Positions 1 to 7,593 of a DNA stretch of 64,000 nt are shown piece by piece. This DNA comes from Candidimonas humi (GTDB taxonomy: Bacteria > Pseudomonadota > Gammaproteobacteria > Burkholderiales > Burkholderiaceae_B), in assembly GCF_019166065.1 (NCBI RefSeq), contig NZ_JAHTBN010000016.1, positions 1 to 64,000 of the forward strand, in the 5' to 3' direction. Below the pieces are notes generated by a model. The model worked only from the letters and a program-made list of their open reading frames with translations. It did not search any database and was not told the DNA's origin. Within the stretch, counting starts at the first letter, position 1, and each line of letters starts with the position of its first letter. Made by a program: the position numbers and the translations under genes.

Positions 1-415
1 CCAGCAACGGATCACGGCCGCGCCGGATATGGGTGAAGTCGGCTTGCATCTGCTGACCAGGCGGCGTCTCAAAACGAACGACCGGCGAGTCGGCCGGCTG
101 AGCGCGCAGGCCGTTGATGAAGACCTTAAGCTGGGTCAGACCGCCCAGATAACCCTGCTCTTGGATCTCCCGGTGCAACACCACAGCCGGGATCCAGTGC
201 GGCCGCGCCGCCTCGACCCGACTCCGAAGGTAGTCCTTGTATGGGTCCAGCTTAGTCGGCCTGGCCTGCCGCGGCCCATACTGCTGTGTTTGCGCTTCGC
301 GCAGGTACCGCCTGACGGTGTTACGTGAACACCCCATCTGTTTGGCTATCTCGCGGATGCCTACCCCGCGACGTGCCAATACCTTGATCTCCACTGCTTG
401 CTCCTGAGTCAACAT
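1..415 (-). CDS. istA: IS21-family transposase IstA, N-terminal 138 residues
   Basis: The gene encodes the DDE transposase of an IS21-type element and is cut by the window edge after about 138 codons. A helix-turn-helix lies near residues 18-38 (GIREIAKQMGCSRNTVRRYL), as expected for terminal-repeat binding. The MQADF motif near residues 123-127 should carry the first Asp of the DDE catalytic triad. The chosen start gives MLTQEQ, the usual IstA beginning. Further in-frame ATG codons lie 21 and 24 bases upstream. The partner ATPase IstB would lie further left. Family assignment is firm; activity cannot be judged from a fragment. Confidence 0.88.
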   Translation of the reverse strand, partial: MLTQEQAVEIKVLARRGVGIREIAKQMGCSRNTVRRYLREAQTQQYGPRQARPTKLDPYKDYLRSRVEAARPHWIPAVVLHREIQEQGYLGGLTQLKVFINGLRAQPADSPVVRFETPPGQQMQADFTHIRRGRDPLL

Positions 416-448
416 TGCGGCGGCCAAAGCCACCATCATTGCCCAGGT

Positions 449-493
449 GGGTCACTTTTACTCCGACGCAGCGGGTCAGTATTACTCCGGCGC
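449..493. repeat. Two 21-bp terminal repeats of the IS21-type element
   Basis: The copies at 449-469 and 473-493 match at 18 of 21 positions; both begin GGGTCA and end with ACTCCG followed by ACGC or GCGC-like bases. Tandem or near-tandem repeats inside the ends of IS21 elements are transposase binding sites. Their position between istA and the interrupted gene fits that role. Confidence 0.7.
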
Positions 494-873
494 TAACACA
501 TCGCCACGCCCGTCAATTGATCGGGCTTGAACTTGGTGTGCTTGTACAGCGTAGGCGAGATACTTAGCGTTGTAGTTGTGGCGACCATTAAGGTATAGCC
601 ATCGGGCTTGCTATGGGCCACTTGCTGTGCCGCCAGTAGCGTCCCGGCGCCAGGCTTGTTTTCGACGATGAAGGATTGCTTGGTCTGTGCGGATAACTGG
701 TCGGCAATGAGGCGCCCCAACTCGTCAGTGAGTCCTCCGGGCGGAAATGGCACTACGATGGTGACGGGCCGGCCTGGATAGTGTCTAACGGCACCGCGGG
801 CTATCGGGCCGGCCAGCATGAAAACGCCTGCGCTGGCCAATAGGGTGCGCCGCGTAAATCGGACGGAAGGCAT
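493..873 (-). pseudogene. Bug/TctC-family periplasmic binding protein, truncated by the IS element
   Basis: The first 124 or so residues of a Bug (tripartite tricarboxylate transporter receptor) protein are intact. They include a Tat-like leader (RRTLLASAG), the VPFPPGG loop, the NKPGAG loop and the PDGYTL motif. Intact members are about 320-330 residues, so roughly 200 residues are missing. Homology stops at the IS boundary, where the stop codon TAG is supplied by the IS end. The start ATG is preceded by AAGGGGG, and the gene lies 11 bases after the TauD-type dioxygenase, presumably in one transcript. The lost C-terminal domain is needed to close the ligand cleft, so the product should be inactive. 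Confidence 0.85.
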
Positions 874-884
874 GGTCCGCCCCC

Positions 885-1850
885 TTAGCGTTCGAATTCG
901 CGGATCGGGCGCGGACGCATGGAGTTCTGCAGTGCTTGCTCGCCATTCGGCAGCGGAGCGGTGGTCTCCGGCGTATAGGGCCCACTGACGCCAACGACGT
1001 CGTCCCCGGCCACCGTAATGCGCTCCATGGTGCGACGTTGCGGGTAGTAGTCGTGAGGTGCGTAATGTTGAACCGTGCGATTGTCCCACATTACTACGGT
1101 ATCGGGCTCCCATTTGACGCGCAATTGGTATTCTGGAATAGCGGCTCGGCTATACAGGTAGTTGAGTATCATGTCGCTTTCATCGGTCTTCAGGTCTCGC
1201 AGCTTTACCGTGAATTGCGCGTTGACATTGAGGATCCTACGCTTCGTAACGGGGTGTACGCGCACGACTGGATGCCAGGGATTGGGATACTCGCGTTCGA
1301 GTTCGCGCAGTTTCTGTTGATGCTTCTCCGAAGTTGTGAATAGCGGCCTCCAGGGCTTGAAGTCATGCAAGGCTTCAAGGCTATGGATGTACCGCTTCAT
1401 GCGTTCGGACAAACCGGTATACGCGGCGGCCATACTCGAAAATAGGGTATCGCCGCCATATTCCGGCACTACCTTGGCTCTCAGAATCGTGCCCATTGGC
1501 GGATTTTTGCGGAAGGTCTCGTCGGCATGCCATTGGTCAGTGAGTGCGGGAGGATTATCCGCGCTGTAGTCCAATACGATGACCTCGCGCTTATCGTCGA
1601 GGTTCGGGGAAAAGGGATGGATCGACAATTCGCCGAAGCGGCGTGCAAAGTCCATCTGCTGTTGCAACGTGATCTTCTGGTTGCGCATCACGATGACCCC
1701 GTGATCCATCAAGGCTTGGTGAATCACCGCGAATTCAGCTTCACTCTGAGGCCTGCTTAGCTCCACATTATGCAGGATGGCCCCGATATTGCCGTTGATA
1801 CGCTCGATTTTGATGGTTGCTACCGAGGAGGGTTGGGTATTGGCAGGCAT
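885..1850 (-). CDS. TauD/TfdA-family 2-oxoglutarate- and Fe(II)-dependent dioxygenase
   Basis: The 321-residue product belongs to the TauD/TfdA dioxygenases, which hydroxylate small organic substrates such as taurine, sulfonates or phenoxyacetates with 2-oxoglutarate and O2. The metal ligands are visible as the WHADE motif (His108, Asp110) and a distal His near 262 in VQHYAP. An Arg near 273 should bind the 2-oxoglutarate carboxylate. The start follows AAGGAGA. A Bug gene followed directly downstream before the IS insertion, suggesting that uptake and oxidation of one compound were linked. The substrate cannot be read from the sequence. A near-consensus promoter lies 60-90 bases upstream. Confidence 0.88.
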   Translation of the reverse strand: MPANTQPSSVATIKIERINGNIGAILHNVELSRPQSEAEFAVIHQALMDHGVIVMRNQKITLQQQMDFARRFGELSIHPFSPNLDDKREVIVLDYSADNPPALTDQWHADETFRKNPPMGTILRAKVVPEYGGDTLFSSMAAAYTGLSERMKRYIHSLEALHDFKPWRPLFTTSEKHQQKLRELEREYPNPWHPVVRVHPVTKRRILNVNAQFTVKLRDLKTDESDMILNYLYSRAAIPEYQLRVKWEPDTVVMWDNRTVQHYAPHDYYPQRRTMERITVAGDDVVGVSGPYTPETTAPLPNGEQALQNSMRPRPIREFER

Positions 1851-1911
1851 GATGATGTCTCCTTTTACGGCCAGTGCATGGCCGTGGGTGTGTTAATTCA
1901 TTGCCATGTTA

Positions 1912-1940
1912 ATTATCTGAATAGTATTTGATATTGTCAA
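1912..1940 (-). promoter_or_regulatory. Sigma-70-type promoter for the dioxygenase operon
   Basis: Read on the minus strand there is TTGACA (1935-1940), a 17-base spacer and GATAAT (1912-1917). This is a near-consensus promoter in an AT-rich patch, with its -10 box about 60 bases ahead of the dioxygenase start. Confidence 0.7.
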
Positions 1941-1963
1941 GGAAATCGATGGTCAGATATATT
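1934..1963 (+). promoter_or_regulatory. Candidate divergent promoter toward the DoxX-like gene
   Basis: On the plus strand TTGTCA (1934-1939), an 18-base spacer and TATATT (1958-1963) form a plausible promoter. Its -35 box overlaps that of the opposing dioxygenase promoter, so the two may exclude each other. It would give a leader of nearly 290 bases before the next gene. Confidence 0.45.
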
Positions 1964-2257
1964 TAATACTTGAGGGATCCACCTGTCCCCCTTTTTGTGC
2001 ATAAGGGAACAACTGCCTCCATGTACCGGCTTCCGATCCTGGATGCCGTGCAAGCGGAGACGGCGACTTGCGGTGCGACCTCCGCAGCTCAGCTGCTCGA
2101 CACTAGTGTGAAACACTATTACGATCATGCGTGCATTCGCTCTTCGCATGAGGGGCTGGAGGGCGGCGAAGTGGAAGCCTCGGACAGCGGGAGAGCACGC
2201 AGTCGCATGCCCATGGAGGGCGGATTATCTAAGAATAAGCACAAGGGGGAGAGCAAC
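1964..2257 (+). other. Long untranslated stretch ahead of the DoxX-like gene
   Basis: No convincing gene is seen in these 294 bases. Two small palindromes stand out: GCAGCT-C-AGCTGC at 2084-2096 and AGTGT-GAA-ACACT at 2105-2117. An open frame runs through to the DoxX-like gene, but the part upstream of 2258 has no recognisable protein and the best ribosome binding site is at 2258. The stretch may be a regulatory leader or the remains of a lost gene. Confidence 0.4.
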
Positions 2258-2683
2258 ATGGCACCGATATTCATCGTCAAACTGCTGCGTTCGCGCGGCT
2301 TGTTCTACGTGGGCATGGCGATGCTCACGTTCATTTACTGGGCCAGCGGCTTCACCAAGCTGTTCGGCTTTACGCAAGCCCAGGCCGAGATGGCGCAGTT
2401 CGGGCTCCGGCCGCCGGCGGCCTATGCGGCGCTGGTGATCATCGTGCAACTGGGCGGCTCGGCGCTGGTGATCTTCGGGCGCCGCCTGGCCTGGCTGGGG
2501 GCGGGCATGCTGGTGGTGTTCACGCTGCTGACCATACCGATAGCGCACCAGTTCTGGAAGCTCGACGGCCTGGCGAGCTTCCTCGACATGATGCTGGTGT
2601 TCGAGCACTTCACTGTGATCGGCGGCCTGATTCTTGCCGCCGTGCTGGCCGAGATGAAATTCGGCCCCCACGCGCAGTCTTGA
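2258..2683 (+). CDS. DoxX-like integral membrane protein
   Basis: The 141-residue protein has about four hydrophobic helices. The first helix carries the pattern YWASGFTKLFGF, and the rest fits small DoxX/DoxD-like membrane proteins. Members are loosely linked to thiosulfate oxidation, redox homeostasis or surfactant-type functions, and most are uncharacterised. The start ATG was chosen because AGGGGGAGA precedes it. The gene is convergent with the GntR gene, with only 7 bases between the stop codons. Family level is likely; function is unknown. Confidence 0.7.
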   Translation: MAPIFIVKLLRSRGLFYVGMAMLTFIYWASGFTKLFGFTQAQAEMAQFGLRPPAAYAALVIIVQLGGSALVIFGRRLAWLGAGMLVVFTLLTIPIAHQFWKLDGLASFLDMMLVFEHFTVIGGLILAAVLAEMKFGPHAQS

Positions 2684-2690
2684 CGCAGGC

Positions 2691-3437
2691 TCAGCGGCGC
2701 ACAGTCCCGCGGCTTTTTTTCGCGGGCGTTGCCGTGGCCGCTTGCGCCTGCAGGCTGCGGCGCGCCGCAGCGATGTGCTTGCGCATCATGATCTCGGCCA
2801 GGTCGGGGTCGCGTTCCTCCAGCGCCTCGACGATGCGCATGTGTTCCAGCCACGCGCGCTGCGCGCGTTCCGGCATGCTGCGCTGGCGCTGGCGGCACAT
2901 CTCGATCAGCGGCCCATAGTCGTCGCACAGGAACTTGACCAGGAACTCGTTGCGGCTGGCGCGCACGATGGTGGCGTGGAAATCGGTGTCCAGTTCCCGC
3001 GTCAGGTAGGCGACCGCGCCGATCTGTTCCGAGCGCGTCTTCTGCTGCATCAGTTGCGCGCGCAGCCGCCCGAGGTCCTCGTCGGAAATATGGCTTGCGG
3101 CTTCGCGGGCGGCCATGCCTTCGATGGCCTCGCGCAGCATGAATATCTGCTGGATCCGCTCGGGCGACAAGACCACTACCCGCGCGCCCAGGCGCGGCGC
3201 GCGAGTCACCAGCTTGCGTTCTTCCAGGCGGCGCATGGCCTCGCGCAGCGGGGCGCGGCTGATGCCGAGGCGGCGCGCGACCTCCGGTTCGCTGATCTTG
3301 GCGCCGGGCGCCAGTTCGCCCTGGACGATCGCGCGGCTCAGTTGCTCGAGCACATTGTCGGCCACCGGCTGCCAGTCGCCGGCGGCGCCGTCGCGGCCCG
3401 GCTCTTCGGTGTCCTGGCCCGGTTCAAGAGCGCTCAT
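2691..3437 (-). CDS. GntR-family regulator of the FadR/FCD type
   Basis: This 248-residue repressor-type protein has an N-terminal winged helix (about residues 27-90, with LGISRAPLREAMRRLEE as the recognition region). A C-terminal all-helical FCD domain follows, with the DFHATIVRAS and KHIAAARRS stretches that supply metal and ligand residues. The start at MSALEP follows GGGAG and overlaps the end of the PrpF-like gene by 14 bases, so the two are probably translated together. FCD regulators usually sense organic acids and control their own operons. The dyad with two TGTCGACA boxes upstream of the aconitase gene is the obvious candidate operator. Confidence 0.88.
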   Translation of the reverse strand: MSALEPGQDTEEPGRDGAAGDWQPVADNVLEQLSRAIVQGELAPGAKISEPEVARRLGISRAPLREAMRRLEERKLVTRAPRLGARVVVLSPERIQQIFMLREAIEGMAAREAASHISDEDLGRLRAQLMQQKTRSEQIGAVAYLTRELDTDFHATIVRASRNEFLVKFLCDDYGPLIEMCRQRQRSMPERAQRAWLEHMRIVEALEERDPDLAEIMMRKHIAAARRSLQAQAATATPAKKSRGTVRR

Positions 3438-4704
3438 GCGCAGCTCCCGTGGCGTCGCGGCGGCCATCGCCCGCAGCCTGGCGGGCCGGTGCATCGTGCG
3501 TCCGCGCATTGGAGGCCTTTGTCGTTTGTGCTTCCGCCAGTCGGGCAGGCATGCGGCTGGCGGGAACCAGCACGCGGCCTTCCATGAGGCGCCGGGCGCT
3601 GCGATAGACCACCGCTTCCTCGACTTCGGACAGGCCGTCGTTCTGGCTCACCCGCGCCGCCACCCGCAGCCGTCCCGAGGGATGGCCGATCAGCAGATCT
3701 GCGCCGGCATCCGCGTCCAGGGTCGCCAGTTGCGCGGCGACCGAGCCCGGAATGCGCATGGCGCCGGCCAGGCACATGCCCCCGGTCAGCGGTATGGCGC
3801 GGTGCGGCTGGCCGGCCGAGAGCATGCGGGCCGTGATGTGCACGCTGCCGGCGGCCAGGGTCGAACCGTCCAGCGTGAGGCTGTCCTGCGCGGGGGACAG
3901 CAGGCAGACCTGCGGCAGGTTCTTCATGACGGTGCGCGCGGTTTCTTCTTTGTCGACCAGTCCCATGGCGAGGGCGGCAGCCACGCGCAGCGATTCGCAT
4001 CGCTCGAGCAGGCCCGGATGCGCTTCCAGATCGGCGGGCAGTTCGGTGCCGCGCAGCCCGAAAGCGGCGGCGGCCACGAACACCACAGGATTGGCCAGAT
4101 CGACCATGGAGGCTTCGACCGGGCCCAAGCCGGGCACGTCCAGGTGTTCCCGCACGTGGCCGGTGGGCAGCAGCCGGCCGGTGGCAGCGCCGCCAGGGCT
4201 CTGGAAAGCGAGGCGCACCGGCGCCGCGCTGCCGGCCACGCCTTCGAGGACGAAGTCGCCGTCGACCGCGGCGCGGCCGCCGCGCACCTCGAACTGGGCG
4301 ACGATGATCTTGCCGGTATTGGTGTTATGGATGCGTACCGTGGCGCTGCCTTCGGCGGCGGCGACCATGCCCTCGTCGACCGCATAAGGGCCGATGGCCG
4401 AGGAAATATTGCCGCAATTGCCCTTGTACTGCACCACGGGGCTGTCGATCGCCACTTGCCCGAAGGTATAGTCCACGTCGGCATCGGGCCGGGCCGAAGG
4501 GCCGACGATGGCGATCTTGGACAGCGACGACAGGCCGCCGCCCATGCCGTCGAGCTGGCGGCCGTTGGGATCGGGGCTGCCCGTGGCGGCCAGGAAGATC
4601 GCGTCGCGTTCCTGCTGCGACGAGGGCAGGTCGCTTTCCTTGAAGATCAGCGCGCGGCTGGTGCCGCCGCGCATGTAGACGGCATCGATGGCGAGTTGTT
4701 CCAT
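3424..4704 (-). CDS. PrpF-like aconitate/methylaconitate isomerase family protein
   Basis: The product (426 residues) belongs to the PrpF family with its doubled diaminopimelate-epimerase fold. Members move double bonds in tricarboxylates such as 2-methylaconitate or 4-oxalomesaconate. The expected catalytic Lys and Cys are present, at Lys63 (LSKIA) and Cys97 in the NCGN loop. A second glycine/cysteine loop, LTGGMCLAGA, lies further on. It starts 38 bases after the aconitase and overlaps the GntR gene. PrpB, PrpC and PrpD are absent, so this is not clearly a methylcitrate operon. A neighbouring aconitase suggests that an aconitate-like intermediate is isomerised. Exact substrate unknown. Confidence 0.85.
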   Translation of the reverse strand: MEQLAIDAVYMRGGTSRALIFKESDLPSSQQERDAIFLAATGSPDPNGRQLDGMGGGLSSLSKIAIVGPSARPDADVDYTFGQVAIDSPVVQYKGNCGNISSAIGPYAVDEGMVAAAEGSATVRIHNTNTGKIIVAQFEVRGGRAAVDGDFVLEGVAGSAAPVRLAFQSPGGAATGRLLPTGHVREHLDVPGLGPVEASMVDLANPVVFVAAAAFGLRGTELPADLEAHPGLLERCESLRVAAALAMGLVDKEETARTVMKNLPQVCLLSPAQDSLTLDGSTLAAGSVHITARMLSAGQPHRAIPLTGGMCLAGAMRIPGSVAAQLATLDADAGADLLIGHPSGRLRVAARVSQNDGLSEVEEAVVYRSARRLMEGRVLVPASRMPARLAEAQTTKASNARTHDAPARQAAGDGRRDATGAAHERS

Positions 4705-4742
4705 ATGCGGTTTCCTTGTCGGTTCCGGGTTCCGGCCGCGCC

Positions 4743-7418
4743 TCAGCGGGCCGCCGCGACCGGCGCGTCTTGCGCCAGGCGCCGCAGCACGAAGGGCATC
4801 ATGCCGCCCGAGGCCCACACTTGCAGTTCGTTGGCCGTGTCGATGCGGCATTGCAGATCGACGTTTTCGGTCTTGCCGTTGGCGCGGCGGATCTGCAGCC
4901 GCACGGTGGAGCCGGGCGCGACCTGCTCGGCCAGTCCCTCGATGTCGAAGGTCTCGCTGCCGTCCAGCCCCAGCGTGGCGCGCGTCGTGCCGGCCGCGAA
5001 CTGCAGGGGCAGCACGCCCATCATGATCAGGTTGGAGCGGTGGATGCGCTCGAAGCTCTCGGCGATGACGGCGCGCACGCCCAGCAGCAGCGTGCCTTTG
5101 GCCGCCCAGTCGCGCGAGGAGCCGGTGCCGTATTCCTTGCCGGCCACGACCAGCAGCGGCACGCCCTGTCCGGCATAGCGTTCGGCCGCGTCGAACACCG
5201 ACAGCACCGGGCCGTCGGGCAGGTGGCGCGTCATGCCGCCTTCCACGCCCGGCACCAGTTCGTTGCGCAGGCGGATATTGGCGAAGGTGCCGCGCACCAT
5301 GATTTCGTGGTTGGAGCGGCGCGAGCCGTAGGCATTGAAGTCGCGGGGCTGCACGCCGCGTTCGCGCAGGAAACGTCCGGCGGGGGCATCCTGTGCAATA
5401 TCGCCCACCGGCGAGATGTGGTCGGTGGTGGTGCTGTCGCCCAGCATCAGCAGCAGGCGCGCGCCGGCGATGTCGGCGGGTGGAACCGGGTCGGGCCGGT
5501 AATCGTCCAGATAGGGCGGGCGGCGAATATAAGTGCTGTCCGGATCCCAGGGGAATTGGGCGCAAGAGGCCGCTTCCAGCCGCTGCCATTGCTCGCTGCC
5601 CTGGAACAGGCCGGCGTAGCGGGAGAGGAACATGTCCGCGTCGATCAGGCTGGCGGCCAGCGCCTGGATTTCCGCGTCGTCCGGCCAGATGTCGCGCAGG
5701 TACACCGGCCGTCCGGCCTGGTCCGTGCCCAGGGGCTCGTGCTCGAGGTCCAGGGCCACGCTGCCGGCCAGGGCGTAGGCCACCACCAGGGGCGGCGACA
5801 TCAGGTAATTGGCGCGCGCCAGCGGATGCACGCGGGCCTCGAAATTGCGATTGCCCGACAGCACGGCGCTGGCCACCAGTTCGCCCTCGCCGATCTGGCG
5901 TTCGATGTCCGGATCGAGACGGCCCGAATTGCCGCCGCAACTGGCGCAGCCAAAGCCCGCGACCTGGAAGCCCAGCGCGTCCAGGTCGCTCTGCAGGCCG
6001 CTGGCCTGCAGGTAGGCGGCCACCACTTGCGAGCCGGGCGTGAGCGAAGTCTTGACCCAGGGCTGGGCGCGCAGCCCGCGTTCTCGGGCCTTGCGGGCCA
6101 GCAGCCCGGCGGCCAGCATGACGCTGGGGTTGGATGTGTTGGTGCAACTGGTGATGGCGGCCAGCACCACCGCCCCGTCTTCCAGGCGCGGGCCGGACGC
6201 GGGGCGGGCCTGCTTGCCGAAGGACTGCTTGAAGTTGTCGGGCACGGCGCCCAGGTCGACCCGGTCTTGCGGGCGGCGCGGGCCGGCTACGCAGGGGCGA
6301 ACGTCGTCCAGGTCGAATTCCAGCACGGCGCTGTACTCGGGCGCGGGCGTGCCGGCGTCGCGCCACAGGCCCTGGGCCTGGGCGTAGGCGCGCACCAGAT
6401 CGATCTGCTGCGCCTCGCGGCCGGTGGTGGCGAGATAGCTCAGCGTCGCCGCGTCCACCGGGAAGAAGGCACAGGTCGAGCCATATTCGGGCGCCATATT
6501 GGCGATGGTGACGCGGTCGGTCACGGCCAGGCGGTCCAGCGCCGGGCCGTGGAATTCCACCAGCGAATCCACGACTTTGAAGGCGCGCAGGCGTTCGGTC
6601 AGGGTCAGTACCAGGTCGGTGGCGGTGACGCCGGCGCGCAGCGCGCCTTGCAGGCGCACGCCCACCACACGGCGCAGGGGCACGACCACCGGCAGGCCGA
6701 GCATGGCGGCTTCGGCCTCGATGCCGCCCACGCCCCAGCCCAGCACGCCTATGCCGTTGACCATGGTGCTGTGGCTGTCGGTGCCGACCATGGTGTCGGG
6801 AAACGCCACTTGTACGCCGTCCCGTTCTTCGACGCGCACCACCTTGGCAATGTGCTCGATATTGATCTGGTGCAGGATGCCGCTGCCGGGTGGTACCACG
6901 CGCAGGCCCGGCAAGGCCTGCGTGGCCCATTTGGCCAGCTTGTAGCGTTCGGCATTGCGTTCGAACTCGCGCTGCAGGTTGTAGGCCAGCGCGCCCGCAT
7001 GGCCCGCCTGGTCGACGATGAGCGAATGGTCTATGACGAGGTCGACGGGGATCTGCGGGCTGATGCGGTCGGGCTTGCGTCCCAGCGCCGCCATGCCGTC
7101 GCGCAAGGCGGCGAGGTCGGCCAGCGTGGGGATGCCGGTGTAGTCCTGCATCAGCACGCGGGCCGGATGGAAGGGCACTTCTATGGTGTCGGGCGCGTCC
7201 GCGCGCCAGGCCAGTAGGCGCTGCAGGTCGGTGTTGGCCACGTCGTTGCGGCCGATATTGCGCAGCACGTTCTCGGCCAGCACGCGCAGGCAGTAGGGCA
7301 GGCGTGCGAGGTCGACGCGCCCCGCCTGTTGCAGGGCGGGCAGGCTGTAGAACTGATAGGACTGGTCTCCGACTGCCAGTTCGCGGCGGGCGTCGGTGGG
7401 GGCGTGCTCGGAATTCAA
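4743..7418 (-). CDS. Aconitase-family iron-sulfur hydratase (AcnA-like)
   Basis: This is a full-length aconitase of 891 residues if translation begins at the TTG at 7418; another TTG 36 bases upstream is possible. The 7418 start is preceded by GCGAGAT. The 4Fe-4S ligands are visible in SCTNTS and in GCASCGGNSG, and the substrate-binding VGTDSHSTMVNG and IANMAPEYG stretches look like AcnA rather than AcnD. Pairing with a PrpF-like isomerase and a GntR regulator suggests a dedicated catabolic hydratase for a tricarboxylate rather than the main citric-acid-cycle enzyme. Rivals are a 2-methylisocitrate dehydratase role or a duplicated housekeeping aconitase. Confidence 0.87.
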   Translation of the reverse strand: MNSEHAPTDARRELAVGDQSYQFYSLPALQQAGRVDLARLPYCLRVLAENVLRNIGRNDVANTDLQRLLAWRADAPDTIEVPFHPARVLMQDYTGIPTLADLAALRDGMAALGRKPDRISPQIPVDLVIDHSLIVDQAGHAGALAYNLQREFERNAERYKLAKWATQALPGLRVVPPGSGILHQINIEHIAKVVRVEERDGVQVAFPDTMVGTDSHSTMVNGIGVLGWGVGGIEAEAAMLGLPVVVPLRRVVGVRLQGALRAGVTATDLVLTLTERLRAFKVVDSLVEFHGPALDRLAVTDRVTIANMAPEYGSTCAFFPVDAATLSYLATTGREAQQIDLVRAYAQAQGLWRDAGTPAPEYSAVLEFDLDDVRPCVAGPRRPQDRVDLGAVPDNFKQSFGKQARPASGPRLEDGAVVLAAITSCTNTSNPSVMLAAGLLARKARERGLRAQPWVKTSLTPGSQVVAAYLQASGLQSDLDALGFQVAGFGCASCGGNSGRLDPDIERQIGEGELVASAVLSGNRNFEARVHPLARANYLMSPPLVVAYALAGSVALDLEHEPLGTDQAGRPVYLRDIWPDDAEIQALAASLIDADMFLSRYAGLFQGSEQWQRLEAASCAQFPWDPDSTYIRRPPYLDDYRPDPVPPADIAGARLLLMLGDSTTTDHISPVGDIAQDAPAGRFLRERGVQPRDFNAYGSRRSNHEIMVRGTFANIRLRNELVPGVEGGMTRHLPDGPVLSVFDAAERYAGQGVPLLVVAGKEYGTGSSRDWAAKGTLLLGVRAVIAESFERIHRSNLIMMGVLPLQFAAGTTRATLGLDGSETFDIEGLAEQVAPGSTVRLQIRRANGKTENVDLQCRIDTANELQVWASGGMMPFVLRRLAQDAPVAAAR

Positions 7419-7467
7419 GTGAGGATCTCGCTGGTGGTTGCGAGCCGCCCGCAAGGGTGCTGACGGC

Positions 7468-7537
7468 TATTTTGTCGACATAATTCAAGTTTTATTGTAT
7501 TCGAATTTTTTAAAACCCGAATTCTGTCGACAAAATA
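7468..7537. promoter_or_regulatory. 70-bp imperfect dyad with two TGTCGACA boxes, candidate GntR operator
   Basis: The two 35-base halves match in inverted orientation at 28 positions, around a centre at 7502/7503. The outer 19 bases match at 18. Each outer arm contains TTTTGTCGACA (cores at 7473-7480 and 7525-7532), and the centre is ATTCGAAT. A TACAAT hexamer for the aconitase operon (minus strand, 7494-7499) lies inside the dyad. The layout fits a repressor bound at paired sites, most simply the FCD-type GntR encoded third in the operon. Confidence 0.65.
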
Positions 7538-7593
7538 TGCCGGCCCCCGGCTCCCGGATCCTGAACCCGGCCGCCGCCGGAGCGCGGCCAGGC

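Larger units (their letters stand above)
1..500. mobile_element. End of an IS21-type insertion sequence (rest lies off the left edge)
   Basis: This segment holds the start of an IstA-type transposase reading left out of the window, and two 21-bp terminal repeats just outside it. The element ends at about 497-500: read on the minus strand, the first bases are TGTTAGCGCC, matching the 5'-TG typical of IS21-family ends. Multiple short repeats inside each end are also characteristic of that family. The Bug gene to the right loses its homology at exactly this point. The other end, the target duplication and the istB helper gene are outside the window, so whether the element is intact is unknown. 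Confidence 0.8.

Noticed and set aside
29-328. A 99-codon plus-strand gene in the IS region
   Set aside because: It is antisense to istA and has no recognisable family.
3115-5178. Long plus-strand open frame opposite the GntR and PrpF-like genes
   Set aside because: Antisense shadow of high-GC genes: no family resemblance and a composition typical of reversed codons.
3424-7418. Standard methylcitrate-cycle operon (prp)
   Set aside because: PrpB, PrpC and PrpD are missing and the hydratase looks like AcnA rather than AcnD.
3424-7488. A 1354-codon minus-strand open frame
   Set aside because: Only its C-terminal third (PrpF-like, from 4704) is a protein family; the rest is the out-of-frame shadow of the aconitase gene, full of Arg/Pro/Gly.
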